A stretch of DNA of 64,000 bases, from NCBI GenBank assembly GCA_045545095.1, contig JAZQAG010000018.1, forward strand, positions 49,899 through 113,898. The letters run 5' to 3'. The notes beneath the pieces were generated by a model that was given only the letters and a program-made list of their open reading frames with translations, searched no databases and was not told where the DNA came from. The stretch's first letter is position 1. Each line of letters starts with the position of its first letter. Source of the DNA: Phocaeicola_A sp045545095. Its GTDB lineage: Bacteria > Bacteroidota > Bacteroidia > Bacteroidales > Bacteroidaceae. Shown here in pieces: positions 1 to 8,374 of the stretch. Position numbers and translations under genes: made by a program.

Positions 1-1166
1 TGAATCGCCGAAGTATCAATAGAGACCTTTGCACAGAATCTTTTCCAATTTTCAGGAGAAGATTTAGACCAAAGCACAGTCAGATTGGGCTCAGGAGCAG
101 GTCCCAGATTATACAAAGTATGAAGAAAACGGAATGAGGTTCTTGTCACTAATGTACGACCATCCAAGCCTTGTCCCCCTAACGACTCTGTAACCCAAAC
201 AGGATCACCAGAAAACAAGTCGTTATACTCAGGCGTACGCAAGAAGCGAACAATACGCAATTTGATAATCAACTGATCTATCATTTCCTGAGCCTCAGTT
301 TCGGTAATACGGCCCTCGTTGAGGTCCTTCTCTATATATATATCAAGGAATGTGGATATACGGCCTATAGACATGGCTGCTCCATCCTGATCCTTTACAG
401 CGCCCAAATAGGCTAAATATACAAATTGGACAGCTTCAAGAGCATTCGATGCAGGACGAGTCACATCAAACCCATATGCAGCACACATCCTCTCAAAACT
501 CTTCAAAGCACGTATTTGCTCTGTAGTCTCCTCACGCTGCTGAACAATTTCATCTGTAAATTCTTGGATATCCAAACGTTTAAGAAAACGTTTTTTCTCT
601 TCAATAAGATTGGCTGTTCCGTAAAGAGCGACACGACGATAATCACCAATAATACGTCCACGTCCATAGGCATCGGGAAGTCCGGTAATAATATGCGAAT
701 GACGGGCAGCCAAAATTTCTTCAGTATAAGCAGAAAACACACCCTCATTATGAGTCTTACGATATTTGGTGAATATCTCCTTCGTCATCGGGTCTAACTG
801 ATAACCATAGGCTTTTAAGGCATTCTCAACCATTCGAATACCACCTTTAGGAAAAATTCCTCGTTTTAACGGTGCATCAGTTTGCAATCCCACAATAACC
901 TCATTCTCTTTGTCAATATACCCAGGTCCGTATGTCTCAAGACTTTGAGGCATACGTGTTTCAGCATCCACTACACCTTTTTCACGTTCAATGACAAAAA
1001 GTTCAGTCAATTTATTCCATACCTTACGAGTTTTTTCTGAAGTTCCCACCAAGAATGAATCATCCCCTTCATAAGGGGTATAATTACTCTGAATGAAGTC
1101 CCTCACATTGATTTCTTCTTTCCAAAGATTTCCATCGAATTCCGTCTGAATGTCCTTTAAATCCAT
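1..1166 (-). CDS. pflB: Formate acetyltransferase (pyruvate formate-lyase), N-terminal part
   Basis: Cytosolic glycyl-radical enzyme converting pyruvate and CoA to acetyl-CoA and formate in anaerobic mixed-acid metabolism. Translating the minus strand from the ATG at 1164-1166 gives an uninterrupted frame of about 388 residues to the window edge, beginning MDLKDIQTEFDGNLWKEEIN and carrying typical PFL stretches such as TDAPLKRGIFPKGG, GLPDAYGRGRIIGDYRRVAL and EPNLTVLW. The adjacent catalytic cysteines and the C-terminal glycyl-radical loop would lie beyond position 1 and cannot be seen, so the activase partner is also out of view. A -7 box lies 36 bases upstream of the start. The identity is firm; the missing half is due to the window edge, not to truncation of the gene as far as can be judged. 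Confidence 0.95.
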   Translation of the reverse strand, partial: MDLKDIQTEFDGNLWKEEINVRDFIQSNYTPYEGDDSFLVGTSEKTRKVWNKLTELFVIEREKGVVDAETRMPQSLETYGPGYIDKENEVIVGLQTDAPLKRGIFPKGGIRMVENALKAYGYQLDPMTKEIFTKYRKTHNEGVFSAYTEEILAARHSHIITGLPDAYGRGRIIGDYRRVALYGTANLIEEKKRFLKRLDIQEFTDEIVQQREETTEQIRALKSFERMCAAYGFDVTRPASNALEAVQFVYLAYLGAVKDQDGAAMSIGRISTFLDIYIEKDLNEGRITETEAQEMIDQLIIKLRIVRFLRTPEYNDLFSGDPVWVTESLGGQGLDGRTLVTRTSFRFLHTLYNLGPAPEPNLTVLWSKSSPENWKRFCAKVSIDTSAI

Positions 1167-1501
1167 GCTCAATAAATTGGGTTATAAACTAATTAGCACT
1201 GCAAAGATAATGTTATCCTGTCAATAATACTACATAAACCTATTTTTTTTACCGAAATGCTATCTCACAAGTCTCTTTTACATCAATTCCCACATATTTT
1301 AAATTACATATTGTAATGGCGAGATTGCAAAGTACAATTGATCGTAAGTCTACTTTAAGAGATTATTATGGAGCTTTTACATAAAATAGCAACTATTAAA
1401 GATTAATTAACCTAACCAAAATGTCTTTGTCACAAACTGTCAATATTTAGTGTTTCCTTTGCAGCATGAAACAAAACTAATAACATAAAAATATAGGAAT
1501 T
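1167..1501. other. Intergenic region between divergent pflB and a small membrane protein gene
   Basis: This AT-rich gap holds the pflB leader and -7 box on the minus strand. On the plus strand it holds a near-consensus box TTCCTTTG (1454-1461) about 40 bases before the gene at 1502. I see no RNA gene, repeat or convincing short coding frame in the rest. Confidence 0.5.
1202..1209 (-). promoter_or_regulatory. -7 box of the pflB promoter
   Basis: On the minus strand this reads TATCTTTG, matching the Bacteroides sigma-ABfr -7 consensus TAnnTTTG, 36 bases before the pflB ATG. No good TTTG -33 element is seen at 19-21 bases, so it may need an activator. Confidence 0.55.
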
Positions 1502-1798
1502 ATGAAAAAAAATGCTTCCCTACAACTTGTTCAGGTAATAGAGACTCCTAAGATTAAAAATGAGACTTTGTTCATTCGCCTATACAACTATAAAACAAAT
1601 GCCATGAAACGATATGCGAAATGGCTATCGAAAGAAACTGGTGAATCTTTCACCCCTCACGAAACTTTATATGGGACTCAAGCTGTCCTATCACTCATTT
1701 TGTCCATCTTCACAATCAATATGCCACTATTAATTCATTTACTAATACTTATATGGTTGGGAATAAGTATTTATCAGTGTAAGCATATCGAAGACTAA
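1502..1798 (+). CDS. Small predicted membrane protein, unknown function
   Basis: A 98-residue protein that I do not recognise. The first two thirds are polar and basic (KNETLFIRLYNYKTNAMKRY, then a KWLSKETGE stretch). The last third is strongly hydrophobic (about residues 62-90), long enough for one or two membrane passes with a short charged tail CKHIED, so the basic N-terminus probably faces the cytoplasm. It stands alone between divergent pflB and a convergent gene, with a strong terminator immediately downstream. The ATG at 1502 follows an A-rich leader, and the frame keeps ordinary AT-rich codon use, so it is probably a real gene rather than a chance frame. Confidence 0.65.
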   Translation: MKKNASLQLVQVIETPKIKNETLFIRLYNYKTNAMKRYAKWLSKETGESFTPHETLYGTQAVLSLILSIFTINMPLLIHLLILIWLGISIYQCKHIED

Positions 1799-1804
1799 AA
1801 AAGC

Positions 1805-1840
1805 AAAAAGAGAAGAACCGACATCGGAACTTCTCTTTTT
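1805..1840. terminator. Bidirectional intrinsic terminator
   Basis: Stem AAAAAGAGAAG pairs with CTTCTCTTTTT around an inner CCGACATCGG hairpin. It has a T-run on the plus strand and an A-run that becomes a T-run on the minus strand. It sits between the convergent genes ending at 1798 and 1852 and can serve both. Confidence 0.85.
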
Positions 1841-1851
1841 ATTTTATAAAT

Positions 1852-2298
1852 TTAATTATTCATCAATTTTTCCAAGAATTCATTCAATTCCTTATCAAGA
1901 CCCTTCAATAGCGTATCCGTTAAAAACATTGTATCATCATCAATGAGTAACAAATCTACGAGAGTTTCCCCTGATTCATCTACCATCACAAATGAATAAG
2001 GTTTCAAAATAGGTAAAGAGTCAAATGCACCCTCACTTTCCATTTGCTTCAATGATACCTGCAACAAAGTTTCTGCTTCTGCATAAAATGACTCAGGAAC
2101 GCACATAGACCATTCGACAATTTTAGCACGTGCCAATTCATGATCATCATCATCAAACACACACAATTCCCCTGTGCCCTGAATTGGTTGCAAATAAATA
2201 TCTGTAATAGGTTGATTATTATCCATGGACACGATTTTTCCTATCGCCTCTTGTATAGTTTTAATAACCTGTCCCTGAGATTGCATTACATCCTTCAT
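1852..2298 (-). CDS. Conserved-looking hypothetical protein, acidic
   Basis: A 148-residue soluble protein with no signal peptide, rich in Asp and Glu (VFDDDDHELARAKIVEW, LLLIDDDTMF). I do not recognise a family. The predicted pattern is alternating strands with a helical C-terminus (KGLDKELNEFLEKLMNN). The frame can be extended to a TTG at 2325, but a good -7 box (2323-2330) overlaps that codon, so transcription would begin inside the extension; the ATG at 2296-2298 is therefore the likelier start. It lies downstream of the lipoprotein gene at 2362 in the same direction, with its own promoter between them. Function unknown. Confidence 0.7.
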   Translation of the reverse strand: MKDVMQSQGQVIKTIQEAIGKIVSMDNNQPITDIYLQPIQGTGELCVFDDDDHELARAKIVEWSMCVPESFYAEAETLLQVSLKQMESEGAFDSLPILKPYSFVMVDESGETLVDLLLIDDDTMFLTDTLLKGLDKELNEFLEKLMNN

Positions 2299-2322
2299 TA
2301 TTTCAGTTTTTAGATTCGACTT

Positions 2323-2352
2323 CAAAAGTACAAAAAAAAATCATCGAACAAA
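2323..2352 (-). promoter_or_regulatory. Promoter of the hypothetical gene at 1852-2298
   Basis: Minus strand shows TTTG (2349-2352), an 18-base spacer and TACTTTTG (2323-2330), close to the Bacteroides consensus. It decides the start: a TTG at 2325 falls inside the -7 box, whereas the ATG at 2298 leaves a leader of about 20 bases. Confidence 0.6.
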
Positions 2353-2361
2353 CATTATTAC

Positions 2362-3357
2362 CTAAAAATCATTTGAAAAACGTAGCATTTGCTCCTTAAG
2401 GCGTTTCAAATCGGCCCCACGGCGATCTATATCCTCTATATATTCAGAAATAAGTAGGTAATCTTCTGATGGATTTACAGGTTCTCCTTTAATATTCCTG
2501 CCCCCTTTAATAGACATGTCAAGTGCTTTCTGCGCATATATACGAGCAGAATCAACTGTCTCATCTTTAATTTCATGATAAACGGCCATATTCAAATGCG
2601 CTTCCATTCTCCTTTGAACATTTTTATGCTCCAACTGTTGCTTCCATATTGAAGCTGCGCCATCCCAATTATCTTCTCGAATATAAACGGCCGCCTCACG
2701 CTGTCCAACATTTGCCCCTGTATAAAAAGGAAGTTCTTCAACACGCCATTGAGGAACAATAAATGGCAATATGACCTCTGCCGCCCAACACTCCATTTGA
2801 GGTTTAAGATCTTCCCAAGGTGCCCAATCCAATTTATTTTTTTCATTAATCGAAGCGATAGGCCACAATGCTCCAGACTTGTAGCATTTTACATGAACAT
2901 TCGCCTCCCCTCTGACAAAAGGAAGATCAACACCTCTTGGTACAAAAAATACCCCATCAACAACCAGTAACATATCCACCTGCAACTCCCTACAAAGATT
3001 TTCCACAGCAGTTGGTTTCAATTCATGCTTTATAGAATCAAAAAACATATCAGGTAGCAATATACTATCTGCGACAACAATTTCTTCAAAATAAACTGCA
3101 TCAGCCAAATTTTGCGCAAGCGTATCTGCTGTAGCTTTTGCATCCAAATATACCACTTTTCGCAACTCCTTTATTTCATCATCCGAAAGATATTGATTAT
3201 AGGTTACCGCAACACGACGGACCTTATCCGATATGCTGATCTTAGAAGGGGTCAAACGATCTATCCGAACCCAATGTACCGAACGGCAAGATATATTCGA
3301 TAAGCAAGCCATCAGACACAAAACGAAGAAAATCAAATTGTATAAAATATCTTTCAT
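2362..3357 (-). CDS. Lipoprotein with TPR-like C-terminus (DUF6340-like)
   Basis: A 331-residue predicted lipoprotein: hydrophobic signal sequence followed by a lipobox ending LSNISC (Cys about residue 24). The residues after the Cys (RSVHW) lack the acidic run of surface-exported Bacteroidota lipoproteins, so a periplasmic-facing location is likely. The mature part starts VRIDRLTPSKISISDKVRRV and resembles the Bacteroidales DUF6340 group from memory. The C-terminal third (from about residue 215, EAAVYIREDNWDGAASIWKQ onward) looks like helical tetratricopeptide-type repeats. It follows secA on the same strand, but a strong hairpin lies between them, so it is probably a separate unit or read through. 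Role unknown. Confidence 0.75.
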   Translation of the reverse strand: MKDILYNLIFFVLCLMACLSNISCRSVHWVRIDRLTPSKISISDKVRRVAVTYNQYLSDDEIKELRKVVYLDAKATADTLAQNLADAVYFEEIVVADSILLPDMFFDSIKHELKPTAVENLCRELQVDMLLVVDGVFFVPRGVDLPFVRGEANVHVKCYKSGALWPIASINEKNKLDWAPWEDLKPQMECWAAEVILPFIVPQWRVEELPFYTGANVGQREAAVYIREDNWDGAASIWKQQLEHKNVQRRMEAHLNMAVYHEIKDETVDSARIYAQKALDMSIKGGRNIKGEPVNPSEDYLLISEYIEDIDRRGADLKRLKEQMLRFSNDF

Positions 3358-3375
3358 ACTTTTATTCTATAATAA

Positions 3376-3432
3376 AGCACGAATCATATAGCCAAATAAG
3401 GGAAATCCCCCGTTAGCCATACAATCCGTGCT
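3376..3432 (-). terminator. Strand-specific RNA hairpin after secA, probable terminator
   Basis: Arms 3376-3394 and 3414-3432 form a 19-base stem in minus-strand RNA. Every departure from perfect complementarity (five positions) is a G-U wobble in that RNA but an A-C mismatch in plus-strand RNA. The loop contains GGGGGATTTCCC, which can fold further. A weak U-rich stretch (CTTTATTATAG) follows. Most simply it ends the long tig-to-secA transcript; a leader structure for the next lipoprotein gene is possible. Confidence 0.65.
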
Positions 3433-3457
3433 CAAAAGATTAGGTTATCAACATTAA

Positions 3458-6400
3458 TTATAAACCTTTCCCATGGCAATGCTTGAACTTCTTTCCACTA
3501 CCACAAGGACAGGGGTCATTGCGACCTACTGTATTCTGAGCGCGAATTGGTTCACGCTTCACCTCACGGGTATCACGTGCAGCCGCTTGACGTTGACTCG
3601 GATCACTTAAATCAGTTTTGGTTTCTCGATATTGCTGGCGAGATGACGGACGTTCGGGCGCAGCCTGCTGGACTTGTTCTGGATCACGAACAGGAATTTG
3701 TCCACGCATTAATACTGAAACCGTTTGATCGTTTATTTTACTCACCATGTTATCAAACAAAGTGACAGACTCAAATTTAAAAATCAAAAGCGGATCCTTT
3801 TGCTCATAGCTCGCGTTCTGAACAGAATGTTTCAAATCATCAAGTTCTCTAAGATTTTCCTTCCATGCTTCATCTATAGTATGCAACATTATTGCTTTTT
3901 GGAATTCTTTAACAGCTTCACGACACTCTGTTTCATATGCTTTCTGCAAACTTACAGGAATTTGATACAATCGACGCCCATCAGTAATAGGTATCAAAAT
4001 ATTCTCATACATGTGGCCACGCTCTTCATAAATTTGTTTAATAACAGGATAAGCAACACCTGCCAATTGTTCCGCACGACGTTTGAAGTTCTCCATAGCC
4101 ACATTAAAGACCTTTTCTGCCAATTCACTTTTTTTAGTGTTAACGAATTCCTGCTCTGTTACAGGAAGTTCCATAGCCAAAGTCTGCAATGTTTCCATTT
4201 TTGCGCCTTCGTAATCATGAGTTTCAACGACATTGGCACAACGATCCCAAATCATGTTTACAAGGTCCATCCCTATACGCTCGCCCATCAATGCATGACG
4301 ACGCTTACTGTATATTACAGTACGCTGCTTATTCATAACATCGTCATATTCGAGCAAACGTTTACGGCTACCAAAATGATTCTCTTCCACTTTCTTTTGG
4401 GCACGTTCGATAGATTTGGAGATCCAAGGATGTTCAATTACTTCGCCTTCTTTGAATCCAGCTTTATCCATCACTGCAACCATACGATCTGAAGCAAAAA
4501 GACGCATCAAATCATCTTCCAAAGAAACAAAGAATACTGAAGAACCTGGGTCGCCCTGACGACCTGCACGACCTCGCAACTGACGATCAACCCGACGACT
4601 CTCATGACGTTCGGTACCTATAATAGCCAAGCCACCAGCAGCCTTTACTTCGGGACTCAATTTGATATCCGTACCACGACCTGCCATGTTTGTTGCAATA
4701 GTTACTGTACTTTTTTGACCTGCCCGAGCCACAATGTCTGCCTCTTTTTGGTGAAGTTTAGCATTCAATACATTATGATCAATTTTACGCATTGTCAACA
4801 TTTTACTCAGCATCTCACTAATATCCACAGAGGTCGTACCGACCAATACTGGACGTCCAGCTTGTACCATACGCTCGACTTCCTCTATTACGGCCTTATA
4901 TTTTTCTCGTTTCGTACGATACACCCGATCATCCATATCTTTGCGGGCGATAGGACGATTAGTCGGAATAACTACAACATCCAATTTATATATATCCCAA
5001 AACTCTCCAGCTTCAGTTTCTGCCGTACCAGTCATACCCGAGAGTTTATGGTACATACGGAAATAATTCTGTAGTGTAATTGTAGCAAATGTTTGAGTCG
5101 CAGCTTCCACCTTCACACGTTCTTTAGCTTCTATCGCCTGATGTAAACCATCGGAATAACGACGTCCTTCCATTATACGTCCAGTCTGTTCATCGACAAT
5201 CTTAACCTGACCGTCAATAACAACATATTCCGTATCACGTTCAAACATCGCATATGCTTTCAACAATTGATTGATTGTATGCACACGCTCACTTTTGACC
5301 GCATAATCTGTTAAAAGAGCATCTTTCTTTGCCAAACGCTCTTCATCAGTCAACGGTTCATTCTCCAGTTCTGCCAACTGAGCCGTGATATCAGGTAGAA
5401 CAAAGAATGTAGGATCTTCCGAATTGCCAGAAATCAAATCTATACCCTTATCTGTCAAATCCACGCTTCTCATTTTTTCGTCAATAACGAAATAAAGGGG
5501 TTCAACAGCTTCCGGCATACGTTTATTATTTTGCTCCATATAGACTTCTTCCGTCTTGAGCATTCCGGCTTTAACTCCTGGTTCACTAAGGAACTTAATC
5601 AAGGGTTTATTCTTAGGCAATGCTTTATGACTACGAAATAGTGCCAAGAATCCTGCTTCTTGTTCATCTTTATTTTCACTAGCTATCAAACGCTTTGAAT
5701 CAGCTAATAATTGAGTAGCCAATTTGCGTTGTGCTTCGACCAAGCGTTCTACCAATGGGCGAAGTTGCTCAAATAATTGGTCACCCCCTTTGGGTACTGG
5801 ACCAGAGATAATCAACGGAGTTCGTGCATCATCAATCAAGACTGAGTCTACCTCATCTACTATAGCATAATTATGCATACGCTGCACTAATTCCCGAGGA
5901 TTACCAGCCATATTGTCACGCAAATAGTCAAAGCCGAATTCGTTATTCGTTCCAAAGGTTATATCTGCCTGGTAAGCCTTACGGCGAGCTTCACTATTGG
6001 GCTGATGCTTGTCAATGCAATCCACACTCAAACCATGGAACTGATAGAGAGGCCCCATCCACTCCGAGTCACGTTTAGAAAGATAATCATTAACTGTTAC
6101 AACATGCACACCATTACCGGTCAGTGCATTCAAGAATACAGGCAATGTTGCTACCAATGTTTTTCCCTCACCTGTAGCCATTTCTGCAATTTTACCTTTA
6201 TGAAGCACTACACCACCAAACAACTGTACATCATAGTGCACCATATTCCATATAGTATCATTACCACCTGCGGTCCAATGATTCAACCAAATAGCATTAC
6301 CTTCTTCAATACGGATAAAATCCTTACCTTCAGCAGCTAATTGACGATCAAAATCTGTAGCAGTAACAACCACTTCACCATTTTCAGCAAAACGCCGTGC

Positions 6401-6751
6401 AGTATCCTTCACAATAGCAAATGCATCTGGCAGCACCTGATTAAGAGCTTCCTCATACCGAGCAAGCACCTCTTTTTCTAATTTATCAATTTGTGCAAAG
6501 ATTGGTTCACGTTTTTCAAGATCAGTCTCTTCAATCTTACCTCTAAGCTCTGCCAATTTTTGATTTTCTTCAATAGCAGACTCACGAATAATTCGCTTCA
6601 GTTCCTCTGTCTTTGCACGAAGTTCGTCGTTACTCAACTTCGAAATACTTTCATAAGCAATCTTGACTTTTTCCACCCATGGTTGGATTTCTTTCATATC
6701 ACGAGTGGATTTGTTTCCAAACAATTTACTTAAAAAATCATTAAATCCCAT
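3458..6751 (-). CDS. secA: Protein translocase subunit SecA
   Basis: ATPase motor that drives preproteins through SecYEG at the inner membrane. The 1097-residue protein has the full family layout. The N-terminal linker and NBD1 carry Walker A in MATGEGKTLVATL (about residue 192) and the DEAD-like box IVDEVDSVLIDDARTPLIISG. The preprotein cross-linking domain follows, with an insertion (about residues 330-480) typical of long Bacteroidota SecA. NBD2 has GRGTDIKL and the arginine-finger region RQLRGRAGRQGDPG. The scaffold and helical wing are next, and the C-terminal zinc tail NDPCPCGSGKKFKHCHGKGL binds Zn and SecB or ribosome. It is the last gene of the minus-strand run from tig, 46 bases after the phosphatase-like gene, linking export with folding and degradation genes. 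Confidence 0.98.
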   Translation of the reverse strand: MGFNDFLSKLFGNKSTRDMKEIQPWVEKVKIAYESISKLSNDELRAKTEELKRIIRESAIEENQKLAELRGKIEETDLEKREPIFAQIDKLEKEVLARYEEALNQVLPDAFAIVKDTARRFAENGEVVVTATDFDRQLAAEGKDFIRIEEGNAIWLNHWTAGGNDTIWNMVHYDVQLFGGVVLHKGKIAEMATGEGKTLVATLPVFLNALTGNGVHVVTVNDYLSKRDSEWMGPLYQFHGLSVDCIDKHQPNSEARRKAYQADITFGTNNEFGFDYLRDNMAGNPRELVQRMHNYAIVDEVDSVLIDDARTPLIISGPVPKGGDQLFEQLRPLVERLVEAQRKLATQLLADSKRLIASENKDEQEAGFLALFRSHKALPKNKPLIKFLSEPGVKAGMLKTEEVYMEQNNKRMPEAVEPLYFVIDEKMRSVDLTDKGIDLISGNSEDPTFFVLPDITAQLAELENEPLTDEERLAKKDALLTDYAVKSERVHTINQLLKAYAMFERDTEYVVIDGQVKIVDEQTGRIMEGRRYSDGLHQAIEAKERVKVEAATQTFATITLQNYFRMYHKLSGMTGTAETEAGEFWDIYKLDVVVIPTNRPIARKDMDDRVYRTKREKYKAVIEEVERMVQAGRPVLVGTTSVDISEMLSKMLTMRKIDHNVLNAKLHQKEADIVARAGQKSTVTIATNMAGRGTDIKLSPEVKAAGGLAIIGTERHESRRVDRQLRGRAGRQGDPGSSVFFVSLEDDLMRLFASDRMVAVMDKAGFKEGEVIEHPWISKSIERAQKKVEENHFGSRKRLLEYDDVMNKQRTVIYSKRRHALMGERIGMDLVNMIWDRCANVVETHDYEGAKMETLQTLAMELPVTEQEFVNTKKSELAEKVFNVAMENFKRRAEQLAGVAYPVIKQIYEERGHMYENILIPITDGRRLYQIPVSLQKAYETECREAVKEFQKAIMLHTIDEAWKENLRELDDLKHSVQNASYEQKDPLLIFKFESVTLFDNMVSKINDQTVSVLMRGQIPVRDPEQVQQAAPERPSSRQQYRETKTDLSDPSQRQAAARDTREVKREPIRAQNTVGRNDPCPCGSGKKFKHCHGKGL

Positions 6752-6797
6752 TATACTATTTTTTATTATTATCTACTTAAATTTTTATTCCAAATAC

Positions 6798-8372
6798 TCA
6801 ACGTATTCCTTCAATAGGAAACGAAGTACAAGCATTTGGTGCCCGGATTCTCATCAGCAAAGCCAATGTCGGAGCTATATATTCCGTAGTTATTGAGCTA
6901 TTTATATGCCCTGCATTTATGCCTGTGCCATAAAAAAACAAGGGAAAATTGACATGAGCCTGACGAACAGTAGTAATATCTTTAGAATCTGCGTCTTTCA
7001 ATTTCCAACCAGCACAAACCTCCAACAATATATCCCCTGATGTACGAGAATAAAATGCATTACGTACACGATCCAATATCGGTGACCAAGTGCCCAATGT
7101 CAAGTCATAAGATGTATATACACGTTGAACTCCGCTCAAATCCGTCAGGAACTCCGAACAACGTTCCAAAACATCTTTCAAACGTAATTGTTTTTTCTCT
7201 ATGAGTTTGTGATCAAGATATATTTGAAGTCCATTATATGCTTCCACATATTGCCCTTCCCCATACACGGCCATCAAATACATGTTCAGAAGAGCCACCG
7301 CTCTATTCATATAGAAATCACCTGTAGGAATACGGTATGAAACATCTTCCTTCACTGGATTATCTATATACCCTGTTGAAGTTATGAAGAAAAGGGTATT
7401 TTGTAAGCCAACTTTTTTATCTATTAAGTCCAACAAGTTTGCAATATCATTATCTAAACGGGCATAAGTATCCTGCATTTCAATAAACGAGAACTCTCCA
7501 CTTTCCCTTTGATAACTTCCTGCATTATATCCAATAGCCAAAAAATCAGTTACAGGATCTGCCCCCAACATGGTACCATAAAGACAAGCTTCCGCCAAAC
7601 GATTGACCTCCTCATTAATACACGGACTCACTTTTAAACTCCGATATTTCCTTGCGTCAGAGAATGAATATTTAAACCCAACATTATCCGAAGAGTTGTC
7701 ATATACATCCAACGGATATAACGGTTCCCAAATTATTTCATCAATACGCTTATCTACACCTGTATTTTCATTATATACCATTAACCAACGAGGAGGAACC
7801 TTTCCATAATAGGATGAAGAGCACCATTTTCCCGTTAAATCATTCAACCAATAAGCCCCATTTCCTGCATGTCCAGCAGCAATCACGGCCTCTTCTCTTC
7901 GAGGAGAAATTGAATATACAATAGAACGGCCTTGCGTTGCGACTTTGAGTTCATCAGTCAAAGTTGATACTTGTAAGTTTTTAAGCGAAGTATTCTCAAC
8001 AGTAAAAACACCTCCATAATCTTTGTCATCCACACAAGTCACCACGCGTAATGTTGACCGATCGAGCCATTGATTTCCTGTAATTCCATTTTTTGATGGA
8101 GCCGTTCCCGTATAGATTGAAGCTAAAGCTGAAGCTGGATCTATAGGACTGAAATTATATTCTACGTTATTATATACACGTCCTTCCTTCCACAAACGCT
8201 TGAAGCCTTTTTCTCCATACAGGACAGAGAAGGCCTCCAAATAGTCTGTGCGAAGTTGGTCTATCGTAACACCCACGACCAACCGAGGAACGGGAGGTAT
8301 AGCAGCAGTCTGCGCCTGCAAATACGATAAAGCCAATACCGTCAATAACGACGAAAGTATTCTTTCTTTCAT
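6798..8372 (-). CDS. Alkaline-phosphatase-superfamily protein (PafA-like), predicted catalytically inactive
   Basis: A 524-residue exported protein (signal peptide ending around LSYLQAQ) with the fold signature of PafA-type alkaline phosphatases: VVGVTIDQLRTDY, SIYTGTAPSKNGITGNQW, EMQDTYARLDNDIANLLDL and FPLFFYGTGI. The residues that make this family active look absent. The nucleophile position before ASIYTG is not Thr or Ser. The D-Y-x-x-H metal motif reads GSYQRES, the A-D-H-G motif reads STGYID, and the late His before PLFFYG is replaced. Only the first Asp (TIDQ) remains. I infer a pseudo-enzyme, perhaps a binding or chaperone-like periplasmic protein. The ATG at 8370-8372 was chosen; a GTG at 8378 overlaps the upstream stop and is an alternative. 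Tight coupling to the DUF4105 gene. Confidence 0.85.
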   Translation of the reverse strand: MKERILSSLLTVLALSYLQAQTAAIPPVPRLVVGVTIDQLRTDYLEAFSVLYGEKGFKRLWKEGRVYNNVEYNFSPIDPASALASIYTGTAPSKNGITGNQWLDRSTLRVVTCVDDKDYGGVFTVENTSLKNLQVSTLTDELKVATQGRSIVYSISPRREEAVIAAGHAGNGAYWLNDLTGKWCSSSYYGKVPPRWLMVYNENTGVDKRIDEIIWEPLYPLDVYDNSSDNVGFKYSFSDARKYRSLKVSPCINEEVNRLAEACLYGTMLGADPVTDFLAIGYNAGSYQRESGEFSFIEMQDTYARLDNDIANLLDLIDKKVGLQNTLFFITSTGYIDNPVKEDVSYRIPTGDFYMNRAVALLNMYLMAVYGEGQYVEAYNGLQIYLDHKLIEKKQLRLKDVLERCSEFLTDLSGVQRVYTSYDLTLGTWSPILDRVRNAFYSRTSGDILLEVCAGWKLKDADSKDITTVRQAHVNFPLFFYGTGINAGHINSSITTEYIAPTLALLMRIRAPNACTSFPIEGIR

Positions 8373-8374
8373 AC

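Noticed and set aside
6798..8372. Reading the phosphatase-like protein as an active alkaline phosphatase
   Set aside because: The fold motifs are there, but nucleophile and metal-ligand positions are replaced.
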